A stretch of DNA of 64,000 bases from Ixodes scapularis. Its lineage: Eukaryota > Arthropoda > Arachnida > Ixodida > Ixodidae. The translations under genes and the position numbers were made by a program. The notes beneath the pieces were generated by a model. That model made no database searches. It had not been told where the DNA came from and saw only the letters and a list, made by a program, of their open reading frames with translations. Location: contig NW_024609846.1 in the NCBI RefSeq assembly GCF_016920785.2, positions 105,576,831 through 105,640,830 of the forward strand, in the 5' to 3' direction. Below, in pieces: positions 23,540 through 33,217 of the stretch; position 1 is the stretch's first letter, and each line of letters begins with the position of its first letter.

Positions 23540-24092
23540 CTTTTTTATGAGCATCTATATCCATGTATAGTGTGCACCTTTTTTAATTCATGCTTTATTT
23601 TCTCTGTTCAAGCTCATCCTCAGGTAATAACTTGTTTGACCTGCAGTCACAATTACACCACAGGACAAGTTTTCTTAGTTCATCATTATCATTTCCAGTA
23701 ACTTTAGTGTTAAAATTCTAGCATTTTCATCTAGTTTTTTTTCTGTTCATTATTTCTAGTCAATTTACACTATTGTTTTCAAGTATTGCTCTTGCCTGAC
23801 AAAGCTAGTCAACCTTAATTGTTTTACGGGTGTTTATATCAAGGAATAACGAATGCCTCTTGTCTGCAGCTAAATGATAACTTGTTAGACCAGCAGCCAC
23901 ATTTGCACAACAGAAGTGATTATCATTTTCAGTTTTATTTTGAAATTTTAGTGCCCTCGTCTTGTTCTTTTGATTTTTATTGTGTCCAGTCATTTTGCTT
24001 AGGAGCCCTGACAAGCCCAAATTCATACTTTCTTTGTCTAAATAAGAAAAAAATAGAAAGAAAAAATCTCGAAAGGAACGTTCAGCACACAA
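23540..24092. other. Non-coding stretch before foldback
   Basis: AT-rich, no supported gene. Contains two related phrases ~245 bp apart (AATAACTTGTTTGACCTGCAG near 23625 and GATAACTTGTTAGACCAGCAG near 23876), each followed by TCACAATT/CACATTTGCACAACAG-like text, a weak diverged duplication. Confidence 0.5.
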
Positions 24093-24269
24093 GCAGACCC
24101 TTTAAAAATCCCAGTCCTCGTCTCCCTACTGGGCTGCTCCCATCGTTTATATAGGGACGTCGCAGGAAAGCCACATTACTCTCATTCCTCAAGGCTTTCC
24201 CGTGGCGTCCCTGGATAAACGAGAGGAGCCCAGTAGGGAAACGAGAATCTAGATTTTTAAAGGGTCTGC
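24093..24269. repeat. 177-bp foldback (long hairpin)
   Basis: The left arm (from GCAGACCCTTTAAAAAT at 24093) and the right arm (ending ATTTTTAAAGGGTCTGC at 24269) are reverse complements over about 75-80 bp with scattered mismatches, including CCCTACTGGGC/GCCCAGTAGGG and AACGA/TCGTT blocks. The loop is about 25-30 bases near 24170-24195. It may be a foldback MITE or a hairpin RNA source. No coding frame runs through it. Confidence 0.85.
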
Positions 24270-25221
24270 TAGCATGCTAGGAATGTTTTTTGATTGGCAA
24301 TTATCTTCTTAGGTATTTTTTTTTATTTTTTAGGACAAAAATTTGAAGTTTGGCCTTTAATTAACTGATTCAGAGTACTGTTCTTGCTCGTTCTGTTCAA
24401 TAAATATTTTGGCTGGTACTTTCTGTCTGCTCTTCTGTGAAAATAATTCAAACTTTTTTGTGTGTGTTGGTTTCATGGTTTTCAAGGAGCCTGAGCAGCA
24501 TCCGTCGCAAGCCAGTTTGGCAGTTGCATGGGTGACCCAGAAAAGCCAGTCAGCTATCAAGCAACGTCTAATGGTATTTTGGACACATGGTGCCCTGATA
24601 ACATGCAGCAAACATTAAAAAAGATTAAGCACCCCAGGCAAATGAAATCAGCTGTATGTTCTTAGCAGTCGTGCAAAATTTGTCACTATATTTTTCATTG
24701 TGACTAATTCTGTAAAATAAATTAAGTCAGCTCTTTAAATATTGATATGATATAAGAGCTGAACTGTGATTAGCAATGTTGTAGAGGACCATGAGAAACC
24801 TACAATTATACTGTTTAAAACAAGGTGTGGTTTCTGTATAGTCCTATTTACAAAACAAAAATGCCTAAGAAATTTTGAAACGCCCTTTGATCAACCACCT
24901 TCCAATAGCGGTCCATGTGCCTTGGTTCATTGGTGTTTTTTCTTGCCTTCCAAAGAGGACTAGTCAAAGCACGCACTGTTGTAAACATCATAATTGGTCA
25001 TTTCTCATGACATTCTAAGACTTCAAATCTCACTTGCTCCTAGACCAATAAATAAAAAGTTGATCAATTTTACCTAATTAGTTAATTAACCACAATGAAA
25101 TAAATAGTGACATTTTCTGAAGATGACTGCATCAAAAAAGAGTTGCTTTTATCCGTCTAGATCGTTTCATTATTTTATTGAAGTTCGCTGCATGTTACCT
25201 GGGGCACCTGTATATATATTT
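24270..25221. other. Non-coding stretch
   Basis: AT-rich without motif-bearing frames. Short open stretches (for example 24409-24618) have no recognisable domain. I see no repeat boundaries. Confidence 0.5.
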
Positions 25222-25276
25222 CTGTACTTCATTATTGATCAAACGCTTCCTTGACGATATGCATTGACTGGACAGG
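25222..25276 (+). repeat. 55-bp direct repeat, copy 1
   Basis: CTGTACTTCATTATTGATCA… to GACTGGACAGG, identical to 26808-26862 as far as I can read. Here it lies in otherwise unique DNA. Confidence 0.9.
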
Positions 25277-26429
25277 TGAGGTGCCTTTGTCTCAGACAGC
25301 TCCCCATGCAGTCCTTAGGGCCGGCAGCTCAGGATGTTCTCAGGACATAATGGGTCTGGACAAAAAGACCATTTGAGGATCATTCGAGACTCTTTCAGGA
25401 TGTCCTCGGGACTACCCACCATCCTGGACTCGACATCCACACTACATCCTCAGGATGCCATTGCGTTGACAATGGGTTGAAGATTCCTGTCACCCCGTTG
25501 GCCATGCCTGTGACTTGAGAGCGACAATAGGCCATTTGCGTAATTTGCAAGCATCAAGGAGCAGGCTGGTTTTGCTTAAAAAAATTGGCTGCATCATCCA
25601 CTACCCCTGGACCCATGTTGTAGCTTTCCTGCAGTGTTTCCCTTGGCACCAATAAGCAAAAGTTCAGTTTTGCTCATTGGTGCTTTGAGCTATCCCCAAA
25701 GTTAGCTTCACCTAAACATATGAAGTTGTCCCTTTTACCAATTTGCAGCTTGCCTGCAGTGCTCCTATAAACGCAAATGAGCAAACTCCACCTTGTGCTT
25801 CTTGGTGCCACACTGCTCATTGAAGCTCAGTGAGTTTGATACTGTTCCTCAATGTGAGTGGGCTTCCAGTTTCCAGCAGGGCACGGAGATCCGATACGAG
25901 CAGTTGGGATGTTTTGATTTTTGTTAAAGAGTCAGTGCTATGTTTCCGGAGCCACACATCATTTGCTAGTTACTCAAGCAAGCCTCAAACCCCCATCAAG
26001 AAACCAGACAGTTCACATTGACATTTCTGATGGCTACTTTGGGCTGTCACCTCAGACGTCTGACCTTGGTTCAAGAGAGCAGATTCATCTCTCCTACAGA
26101 GACACTCGGACATCTCAGCCAATCTCAAGTGTTGGTCTCGGATCACTCTTGAATCAGCAGAAGCAGGAGAGGCAGAAGCAAAAGCGACGGAAGTGAATGA
26201 AAAAGACACCACCTATGTCGCTCATGCTCACCTTGACCGACCAGCTTGCAAAATCTTCCCGCCTTCGGTACCAAAAACATACTGTCCGGGAGCCGAAGGC
26301 CAGTGAATTTTTAACAGCATCTGACACGAAGCCTACAAGCACCACCAGGCCCGTAGCCAGGATCTTTTTCGGGAGGGGGGCGAGGGGCTGAGAGATTTCT
26401 TTTGGGGGAGGGGGGGGGGGTCGAGCTAT
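25277..26429. other. Unassigned stretch ahead of SINE cluster
   Basis: No gene called. The plus-strand open stretches at 25921-26196 and 26197-26391 are Ser/Gln/Lys-rich and could be decayed linker of the Myb-like Harbinger protein whose C-terminal part lies at 27141, but I cannot show it. GGCCCGTAGCCAGGATCTTT at 26348 followed by G runs to ~26420 is a phrase I associate with dispersed invertebrate repeats. Confidence 0.4.
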
Positions 26430-26604
26430 CGCTGGAGAAAATTATAATCCTTGGAGAGGGGAACAGAGGGGCAAAAGACAAACACAAATCTCCAAACACA
26501 GATAGGTGACTGGTGCGCGATCAAAAAAATCTGCCTGGTCCTGTTATCGAACCAGGGACCTCTCTGTTTCCATTGGAGCGCTTCACCAACTGAGCTACCT
26601 AGGA
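26430..26604 (-). mobile_element. tRNA-derived SINE
   Basis: On the minus strand the element starts with a tRNA-like head (26604-26534): TCCTAGGTAGCTCAGTTGG includes a good A box (TAGCTCAGTTGG), and GGTTCGATAAC is a B-box-like match 40 bases on, so it would be transcribed by RNA polymerase III. A body follows (GCGCACCAGTCACC, GTTCCCCTCTCC) ending in an AT-rich tail. The acceptor stem does not pair well, so it is not a functional tRNA. It could be related to the tick SINE family Ruka, but I cannot align it. Confidence 0.75.
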
Positions 26605-26741
26605 GTTTTACGTCAGTAAAGCAAACAAGTTTTATCATGCTGCAGCTGCCACCAGTCTAACATTAACAAAATGAACGGCCTGCATTTTAAGGTTATGATG
26701 ATAATGCAATAGAATGCAAAGGTGCAAGCGAGCTGGCAAAA

Positions 26742-26807
26742 TGACAATAATAATCCCTGGAGAAGGGGAACAAAGTATGAAAACAAATCTTTAACACAAC
26801 TAGGTGA
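26742..26807 (-). mobile_element. SINE 3' fragment
   Basis: The tail half of the same SINE (AATAATAATCCCTGGAGAAGGGGAACAA on the plus strand, in part), without the tRNA head. It abuts copy 2 of the 55-bp repeat. Confidence 0.7.
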
Positions 26808-26862
26808 CTGTACTTCATTATTGATCAAACGCTTCCTTGACGATATGCATTGACTGGACAGG
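26808..26862 (+). repeat. 55-bp direct repeat, copy 2
   Basis: Exact copy of 25222-25276, placed between two SINE tail fragments in opposite orientation. Confidence 0.9.
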
Positions 26863-26975
26863 ACCAGGCTCATTTTTTCGGTCGTGCACCAGTCTCCTAG
26901 CTGTGTTAAAGATTTGTTTGTCCTGTGCCCCCTTTGTTCCCCTCCTCCAGGAATTATTATTGTCATAGGAGGTGT
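26863..26975 (+). mobile_element. SINE body and tail, inverted
   Basis: Plus-oriented SINE body: GTGCACCAGTCTCCTAGCTG, then GTTCCCCTCCTCCAGGAATT and a TTATTATTG tail. Together with 26742-26807 it makes an inverted pair around the 55-bp repeat. Confidence 0.7.
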
Positions 26976-27140
26976 TGCTACTAAAATCTGCTGAGCACCC
27001 CTTCAAGTCATGCAATAAGCCTCTGGTGAAGGTTCAAGATCCTCCTTCAAATTATTCCATAGTGTCTTTAGGGAATTCTAGTGGGCTTGAACAGCTTTGG
27101 TATCTGTCTCCCTAATGATGGCATAAATGTGTGTTCTCAG

Positions 27141-27400
27141 ATTCAGGTGCCTCAACATCTGCAGCTGTGCAGCCTCCCCCAGCCCCAGTTCCAGTGAGCA
27201 GGGGCAACACACAAGGCGAGGCAGGGGGCGACAACTAAAGCAAGCAGAGGAGGCGCAGACCAGTGACAATGCTGAGCGAAATGCTACAGAAGATGGAGGA
27301 GTGGGAAATCGAAGACCGGAGACGGTACAACCAGCAGTTAAAAATGTAGCGTCTCAAGCTAAAACTGCTCAAACGTTTAGTGAACAGCCAACACGGAAGC
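27141..27400 (+). pseudogene. Myb/SANT-like Harbinger accessory protein, C-terminal fragment
   Basis: After an acceptor (GTGTTCTCAG) one plus frame reads SGASTSAAVQPPPAPVPV, then MLSEMLQKMEEWEIEDRRR and a basic helix RLKLKLLKRLV. The Pro/Ser linker and charged terminal helix are what Myb/SANT-like (trihelix) proteins of PIF/Harbinger transposons have after their DNA-binding domain. Two in-frame stops (TAA in the linker, TAG after QLKM) break it. The nearby minus-strand Harbinger transposase supports the reading, since these elements carry both genes. The DNA-binding domain itself is not found. Moderate to low confidence. Confidence 0.4.
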
Positions 27401-27619
27401 TCCCAACAGTAAGCGTGTGGGTGAAAGGCATGAACGCATGCTAAGGGTTTGTGATGCCTTAAACTCGGTAGTTTTATAGAACAATGAGCACCTTGCATAC
27501 ATCCATAATTTATTATCCTGCAGCAAGTTCACTGTGATACTCATTTTTCTGGAGTGGTGAAGTGCAATCCTGGAGTGATGAAGTGCAACACTTTATTTAC
27601 AAGCATTTATTCAGAACTT

Positions 27620-27745
27620 ACATAATCAAGTACAATGGTCAGTATTATGAAATATGTTATAAAACACATGGATTAAAAAACTTATATACTCAAGTACATT
27701 GGTCAGTGTTATGAAACATGTTTTGAAATACATGGATTAAAAAAA
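27620..27745. repeat. Two ~62-bp tandem units
   Basis: CAAGTACAATGGTCAGTATT and CAAGTACATTGGTCAGTGTT start two adjacent, diverged units, each ending ACATGGATTAAAAAA. They lie at the 3' side of the Harbinger transposase remnant. Confidence 0.65.
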
Positions 27746-28310
27746 TTTAAAAATCCGAACTCTGAACAAATTGCATCTTTCTTCTCAGCAGCAAATGGAT
27801 CAATTTCATCATCATGCACCCTGACTGGCCGATTAGGGCTTCCGTCACCTTTGCCATCATCAAAGCTAGCTGCGTGCTTGGGGATAAAATTGTGCGACAT
27901 ACATGGCATGACACACATGCATGACACATGCACCATTTTTAAAATTAGGCTATCCCCGCCCATGCCTAGGTACCTCATGCGCCCAAACTTTCCCTTTAGT
28001 TGTCTGATGGCACCCTCGATAACTGAGCGTGCTGCGCTAGGGCTTTTATTAAATATCAACATCTGGCGAGTGAGTCAACCATCATCCCTACATGGTTTTA
28101 TTAATAACACTTTTAGAGGACATGCAGTCTCCTGGCCATGGACTCGGGAGATAGCTAGGGGGACACTGTCATTAAGCATTAGAAGGAAAGTATGTGGTAT
28201 TCCCACAGCTCTCAAAGTGCTGAAGCCTCCATTAGATGGGGGCTTGAGCATAAGCATGAATGCAGGATCAACATTTCATTGCGTTTTAAAATGGCCCCCA
28301 AAATGAACTA
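27727..28310 (-). pseudogene. HARBI1-like transposase A, C-terminal half
   Basis: Minus-strand remnant of a Harbinger nuclease. It matches copy B at 47164-48132: KPCRDDG, SAARSVIEGAIRQLKGKFGRMRYL (with the catalytic Glu) and the tail SHNFIPKHAASFDDGKGDG / HDDEIDPFAAEKKDAICS. The second catalytic Asp region reads VHGQETACPL where copy B has VLGDSAYPL, so that Asp is gone. A TGA after RDDG replaces the Arg codon of copy B. The N-terminal half, including the first Asp, is missing. Inactive. Confidence 0.8.
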
Positions 28311-29111
28311 CTCATAACAAGATGAAATTATCCTCTGCAATATATGCCGGACCTTGACTCGGCGATTGACATAACGGAACAGTTTATAGCGTGCATTTTT
28401 CCCTACAACACAAGCAGGTCAAAAAGCGACAGAAATCTCGCGTCTTGGCGATCCTAACCATAAGAAATAGAACATCCAACCTGCTATCTCACACACTAGC
28501 TAGTGCGATAGATCAGGAAGCACGAAAAAGAAGGCGAGGGACGAGATTGTGTTTTCGCACGCGTTATCTAGAGACACGTCTCTTTGCAAAACTGTTAATA
28601 GCTGCTGTGTATACTTCACTCGTCGCTCGCTAAATTGCATGCTAACAGTTCAACCTTTAATTTCAAATGTTGATAGCTTTGGTTAAGAATTTGCAACTAA
28701 ATGAAAAAAGCATGCTTTTTTGTTTTGGTTTGTGGAAACATTTTAGTTAACTGTCATTCTTATTGCAATGCCTTTCATCAGCAGCCTATTTCTGGCCCAG
28801 TTCCATCATGGTGGTGATGACAACGATGCAACGGTAACACTGAGGTGGAATTTTATATTATTTAACTACATGCAGACAGCAAGATCCCATGCACAGCACA
28901 GGATGTTTTGTTGAGCAGGAAGGTACATCATGCAAGCATATCATTGAATTTGCTGTAAGGAAGCTATCAAAAGTGAGTAGGTCTGCTTCAAGAACATGGT
29001 GCACATTTTATTTCTTCTGGACTATCTAAGTGCAACACTGTACACATGTTTTGCCAACATCGACAACCCATGTACTCGGATAGAAACACAAGTGTAATCA
29101 ACTATTAATAT
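28311..29111. other. Non-coding stretch left of Gypsy-2
   Basis: No supported gene. It ends at CAACTATTAATAT, immediately left of the Gypsy-2 5' LTR. Confidence 0.5.
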
Positions 29112-29321
29112 TGTAAGGAGCCGCATCGCGGGGGTGCGGGCCGGTGGCGGCGCGGGGTCGACCTTGAGAACAAGTGGCGAAAGGTGTCGTCACGGGGGAG
29201 CGGCGGTGACGTCATCAGGGTCGCCGGTGGAAAGGGGCTCGGCGGAAACAGGGCGAGAGTGAGCGTGACCGCGGCAAGCGAGGGCAAGGGAAAAAAGGGA
29301 AAACGGACGGTTGGCACGCGG
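29112..29321 (+). repeat. Gypsy-2 5' LTR, left part
   Basis: Begins TGTAAGGAGCCGCATCGCGG and matches 46555-46763. It stops at CGGTTGGCACGCGG, the LINE-2 target site. Confidence 0.93.
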
Positions 29322-29432
29322 TTGATGATGATGATTAGGAGTTTATTGGCGCAGCAGCAACGAGGGCCATAATGCGCCAAACTTAATGTATTTAAACATA
29401 TTATAACATAAGTTTACTTTGAGGTTACATAT

Positions 29433-32400
29433 TTACAAATGGTATAAATATCCAGTTTGTTTTAAAAAGTCTAAGACACGGCTGAATGGAACTAAAGGTT
29501 TATCACCAAGCAAAAAAGAGGGATGAAATGGGAGATGATCCCTAAAAAGTTCGAGAAAACATGATTGACGGAGTGGTTGATGGGACGAACAATGCCACAA
29601 AATGTGCAACACGGTCAGAAGCTCTCCACAATGTTCACATAGTGCAACATCCTCACCACAAAGCAGATACTGATGTGTCACACGGGAGTGACCTATTCTT
29701 AGACGGCATAGAAGAACCTCCACACGACGTTCCCTGTTGTAAGAGCTCTCCCAAACGCCCAGAACGGGCTTGATAATGTGAAGTTTGTTGTTGCTCTCTG
29801 TATCCCATTCAAGCTGCCATTTGAGAAAAATAGATTTCCTCAGAAGTGGTTTCAAGTCTTGGTAAGGTAAGCAATTGAATGTTATAGACGAGCCTTGCGC
29901 AGACACGGCCAATTTATCCGCCTCTTCATTGCCCAAAATCCCAACGTGGCTTGGCACCCAGCAGAACTTAATGTCCCGACCGCGTCGCAGGGCGCTATTG
30001 ATCTTACCATGTAGATGTTGTGCAAGGCGGTTCTTTGTGGGCATCAGGGAGGACACAGCCAATAAGGCACTCTGCGAGTCGACAAAAATTACAGCTTTCA
30101 TTATACTATTGTCGAGTATATGTTCGACCGCTAGTAAAATAGCATAAAGCTCTGCAGTGAAAATGCTTGCCCTAGAGTCAACTTGTGTGGCTTTGCTGTA
30201 GGAGGCGGAATAGAAAGCACACCCTACAAAAGACGACGATTTGGACCCATCTGTATAAAACTCCAGGTAGTCTGCATATTTTTGTTGCAAGGAGAGGAAC
30301 TCCTGCCGGAGGATTTGTGGTGAAATGACCCTCTTACTGTATTTTGCAAGTGACCAGTCACAGAAAATCGGCAGAACATCCCATGGAGCAACCCTATGAG
30401 TGTTTTTAAGCAAGGGAATCTCATGGAGGGGGATATTAAGGGATTGACAAGTACTTTGCAAACGGAGGCCTAATGGTCTAACAATGCTCGGCTTGTTTTC
30501 GAAAAGTTGTGAACTTCTGCAAGCATGAAGGGCACTGTAGGAGGGATGCTTTGGATTTGAAAATACTTTGTAAGCATAAGAGACGCTGAGGTACTGCCTC
30601 CGTTTCTCAAGGGACATTTGATGCGTATCAGCATACAAACTCTTCACGGGAGATGTGCGAAATGCACCTGTAGAAAGTCGTAGTCCAAGGTGGTGTACTG
30701 GGTCAAGCATCTTAAGAGCGGATGGCCGCGCTGACCCATATACTACTGCACCATAGTCGAGGCGGGATCGAACTAAGGAGTTATACAGTCGTAGAAGACA
30801 GCGCCTATCAGCACCCCACGACATATGCGATAGCACTTTTAGGATGCTTGATGACATCAAGCATTTCCGTTTCAAATTCTTCAGATGGGGTACAAAGGTA
30901 AGTTTCTTGTCAAAAATAACACCCAAAAATTTGTGTTCTTGTTGGACTGATATCTCAATGCTATTAAGATGCAAGGAAGGATCAAGAGACAATCCCCGGC
31001 GTAATGAAAAAGGAACACAGACTGTTTTTTCAGGAGAAAATTTGAAGCCGTTTTCTTCTGCCCACTTACATATTCTATTGATTGTAAGCTGCAATTGTCG
31101 TTCACAACTGGAGAGGTTACAGGAAGACACAGAGATTTGCACATCATCCACATATAGAGAGTAAGTTACTGATGATGGCATAACCTTAGCTAGACTGTTA
31201 ATCTTTACAGCAAAGAGGGTAACGCTCAACACTCCTCCTTGAGGAACACCATTTTCTTGAGAAAAAACATCTGAAAGTGTGGAGCCCAATCGGACTTGAA
31301 AGGTTCTTTCGCTGAGAAAGCTCTGTATGCACTGAAGCATGCGGCCCCGTACACCACAGTTGTACAAATCGCGAAGTATTCCATACCTCCATGTGGTATC
31401 ATATGCTTTGTGTAAATCGAAAAACACCGAGACACAATGCTGCCGGTGTACAAATGCCTCACGTATAGCGGTCTCTAGGCGAACCAAATGATCGGTGGTC
31501 GCTCGTCCCTCCCGAAAGCCGCACTGGTTTACATCAAAAAAATTCTCAGTCTCTAAGAAATGGACAAGACGACGATTCACAAGCCGCTCATAGGTCTTCC
31601 CTAAGCAACTTGTGAGTGCGATGGGACGATAGCTCGTAGGAATGGAAGGGTCTTTCCCAGGTTTCAAAAAAGGGATTATGTGGGCATGTTTCCAGCAACG
31701 AGGAAAGGCAGCAGCTTGCCATAGTTGATTAAAGAAGGTTAACAAACCGTTCATAGATTCAGGGGACAGTTTCCTCAACATTTCATAGTGGAGTCTGTCT
31801 GGCCCTGGTGCAGACTGCTTCTTTGCACCAAGAGCGACTTTGAGTTCACACATTGTGAATGGTCTATTGTAAAAAAATGAACCACCCTCCGACATCGAGA
31901 TGGGCTGCTTTTCAACAGTCGACTGGAACTTCTTGAATTTTTCGCTAAAATTAGAGGAGCTACTAATAAGATGGAAATGCTCCCCAAGAACATTTGCTTG
32001 ATCTTTCAGCGATACAGAGGGGGAAGAAAACAGAGGAGTTCGGAAAGATTGGTAATCTCCTCGAACTTTCCGCAGGCGATCCCAAACTTCTTTAGCTGGG
32101 ACAAAGCTATTTAGAGAAGATATATATTTTTCCCATGATGTCCTCTTTGCCTGTTTCCGTGTCCAACGTGCCTTGGCCCTACATTTTTTAAATTCAATCA
32201 GGTTCAAAGCAGTGGGATAACGGCGAAATATACCCCATGCCTTGTTCTGTTTCCTGCGAGTGACTCTGCAGTCCTCATTCCACCAGGGTTTGCATCTCCG
32301 GGGTAGGACACCGGATGTTTGCGGAATAGAAGATGCAGCAGCATTAATTAGACATTCAGTGACAAACACCGTCGCCTCCTCGGGGGACATACTGCGAAAA

Positions 32401-33152
32401 AGCGATGGATCCAGTACGGCATTTAAACCAAAAAGAGCCCAGTCAGCCTTCTCTAATTTCCACTTTGGAAGGCGGGTCGAAAGCGAAGGAAGGGGTATTG
32501 AACTTTCTAAAATTATGGGGAAATGATCGCTGCCAAATGGATTATCTAAAACCTTCCATGAAAAGCATGGAAGTAAAGCTGGTGATGATATGGAAAGGTC
32601 TATTGAAGTAAAGGTGTTATGAGCAGCACTAAAAAACGTTGGCTCCTTTTTATTCAGAAGACAGAGCCCGGAGGATAATAAAAGTCGTTCTAAAACTCCA
32701 CCACGAGAATCCTGACGAACACTACCCCACAGTGGGTGGTGGGCGTTAAAATCACCTAGAATTAAAAAAGGCTTAGGCAGCTGATCTATGAGTCCTTGTA
32801 GCTCGTGGAGCTGCAGTGGAACGTTGGGTGGCAGGTAGAGAGAGACCAGGGTGACGAGTCGGTCAAGGAGAACGCGAACTGCTACTGCCTCGAGTGGTGT
32901 TTGTAGAGGAACCTGAGCACACACAACCCCGCTCTGCACTACAACTGCGACACCACCAGAAGGGCTAGGAGAAAGGCGATCCTTCCTAAAAACCTGGTGC
33001 CGGCGTAAGACCTGTGTGTGTTTGTCGGTCAGATGGGTTTCCTGCAAACAGAGTGCCACAGGACGAAGCTCATCGAGAAAAAAATTAACGTCATCAATAT
33101 TACGAAGAAGGCCGCGACAGTTCCACTGCATGATACCTAATTGTTTACTCAT
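29433..33152 (-). CDS. LINE-2 ORF2: endonuclease-RT-RNase H polyprotein
   Basis: An open frame of 1239 aa, full length for an I-clade ORF2. Domains: apurinic-like endonuclease, residues ~5-220 (QWNCRG with N10/11, E38 in LQET, GDFNAHHPLWG at 133-143, SDHF at 208-211); linker with CKPWW; reverse transcriptase ~485-760 (FFDLHKAYDT 577-586, GVPQGGVLS 635-643, catalytic YVDD 667-670); RNase H ~962-1085 (D968 in YTDGS, E1001, D1025, H1069, D1079); C-terminal CX2CX7HX4C finger at 1172-1188. It would nick target DNA, prime on it, copy the LINE RNA and remove the RNA strand. It lies 65 bp after ORF1, in another frame, so internal initiation or reinitiation is needed. The start is the first ATG, also at the expected distance from the endonuclease fold. 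Confidence 0.96.
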   Translation of the reverse strand: MSKQLGIMQWNCRGLLRNIDDVNFFLDELRPVALCLQETHLTDKHTQVLRRHQVFRKDRLSPSPSGGVAVVVQSGVVCAQVPLQTPLEAVAVRVLLDRLVTLVSLYLPPNVPLQLHELQGLIDQLPKPFLILGDFNAHHPLWGSVRQDSRGGVLERLLLSSGLCLLNKKEPTFFSAAHNTFTSIDLSISSPALLPCFSWKVLDNPFGSDHFPIILESSIPLPSLSTRLPKWKLEKADWALFGLNAVLDPSLFRSMSPEEATVFVTECLINAAASSIPQTSGVLPRRCKPWWNEDCRVTRRKQNKAWGIFRRYPTALNLIEFKKCRAKARWTRKQAKRTSWEKYISSLNSFVPAKEVWDRLRKVRGDYQSFRTPLFSSPSVSLKDQANVLGEHFHLISSSSNFSEKFKKFQSTVEKQPISMSEGGSFFYNRPFTMCELKVALGAKKQSAPGPDRLHYEMLRKLSPESMNGLLTFFNQLWQAAAFPRCWKHAHIIPFLKPGKDPSIPTSYRPIALTSCLGKTYERLVNRRLVHFLETENFFDVNQCGFREGRATTDHLVRLETAIREAFVHRQHCVSVFFDLHKAYDTTWRYGILRDLYNCGVRGRMLQCIQSFLSERTFQVRLGSTLSDVFSQENGVPQGGVLSVTLFAVKINSLAKVMPSSVTYSLYVDDVQISVSSCNLSSCERQLQLTINRICKWAEENGFKFSPEKTVCVPFSLRRGLSLDPSLHLNSIEISVQQEHKFLGVIFDKKLTFVPHLKNLKRKCLMSSSILKVLSHMSWGADRRCLLRLYNSLVRSRLDYGAVVYGSARPSALKMLDPVHHLGLRLSTGAFRTSPVKSLYADTHQMSLEKRRQYLSVSYAYKVFSNPKHPSYSALHACRSSQLFENKPSIVRPLGLRLQSTCQSLNIPLHEIPLLKNTHRVAPWDVLPIFCDWSLAKYSKRVISPQILRQEFLSLQQKYADYLEFYTDGSKSSSFVGCAFYSASYSKATQVDSRASIFTAELYAILLAVEHILDNSIMKAVIFVDSQSALLAVSSLMPTKNRLAQHLHGKINSALRRGRDIKFCWVPSHVGILGNEEADKLAVSAQGSSITFNCLPYQDLKPLLRKSIFLKWQLEWDTESNNKLHIIKPVLGVWESSYNRERRVEVLLCRLRIGHSRVTHQYLLCGEDVALCEHCGELLTVLHILWHCSSHQPLRQSCFLELFRDHLPFHPSFLLGDKPLVPFSRVLDFLKQTGYLYHL

Positions 33153-33217
33153 AGCAGTGCTAAAATTAAAATAAACTTTAACTTATAAACTGCAAGAATG
33201 GGTAAAAAAACGGTTTA

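Noticed and set aside
26534..26604. tRNA gene
   Set aside because: A and B boxes are present but the acceptor stem fails and the head is fused to a SINE body with partial copies nearby.
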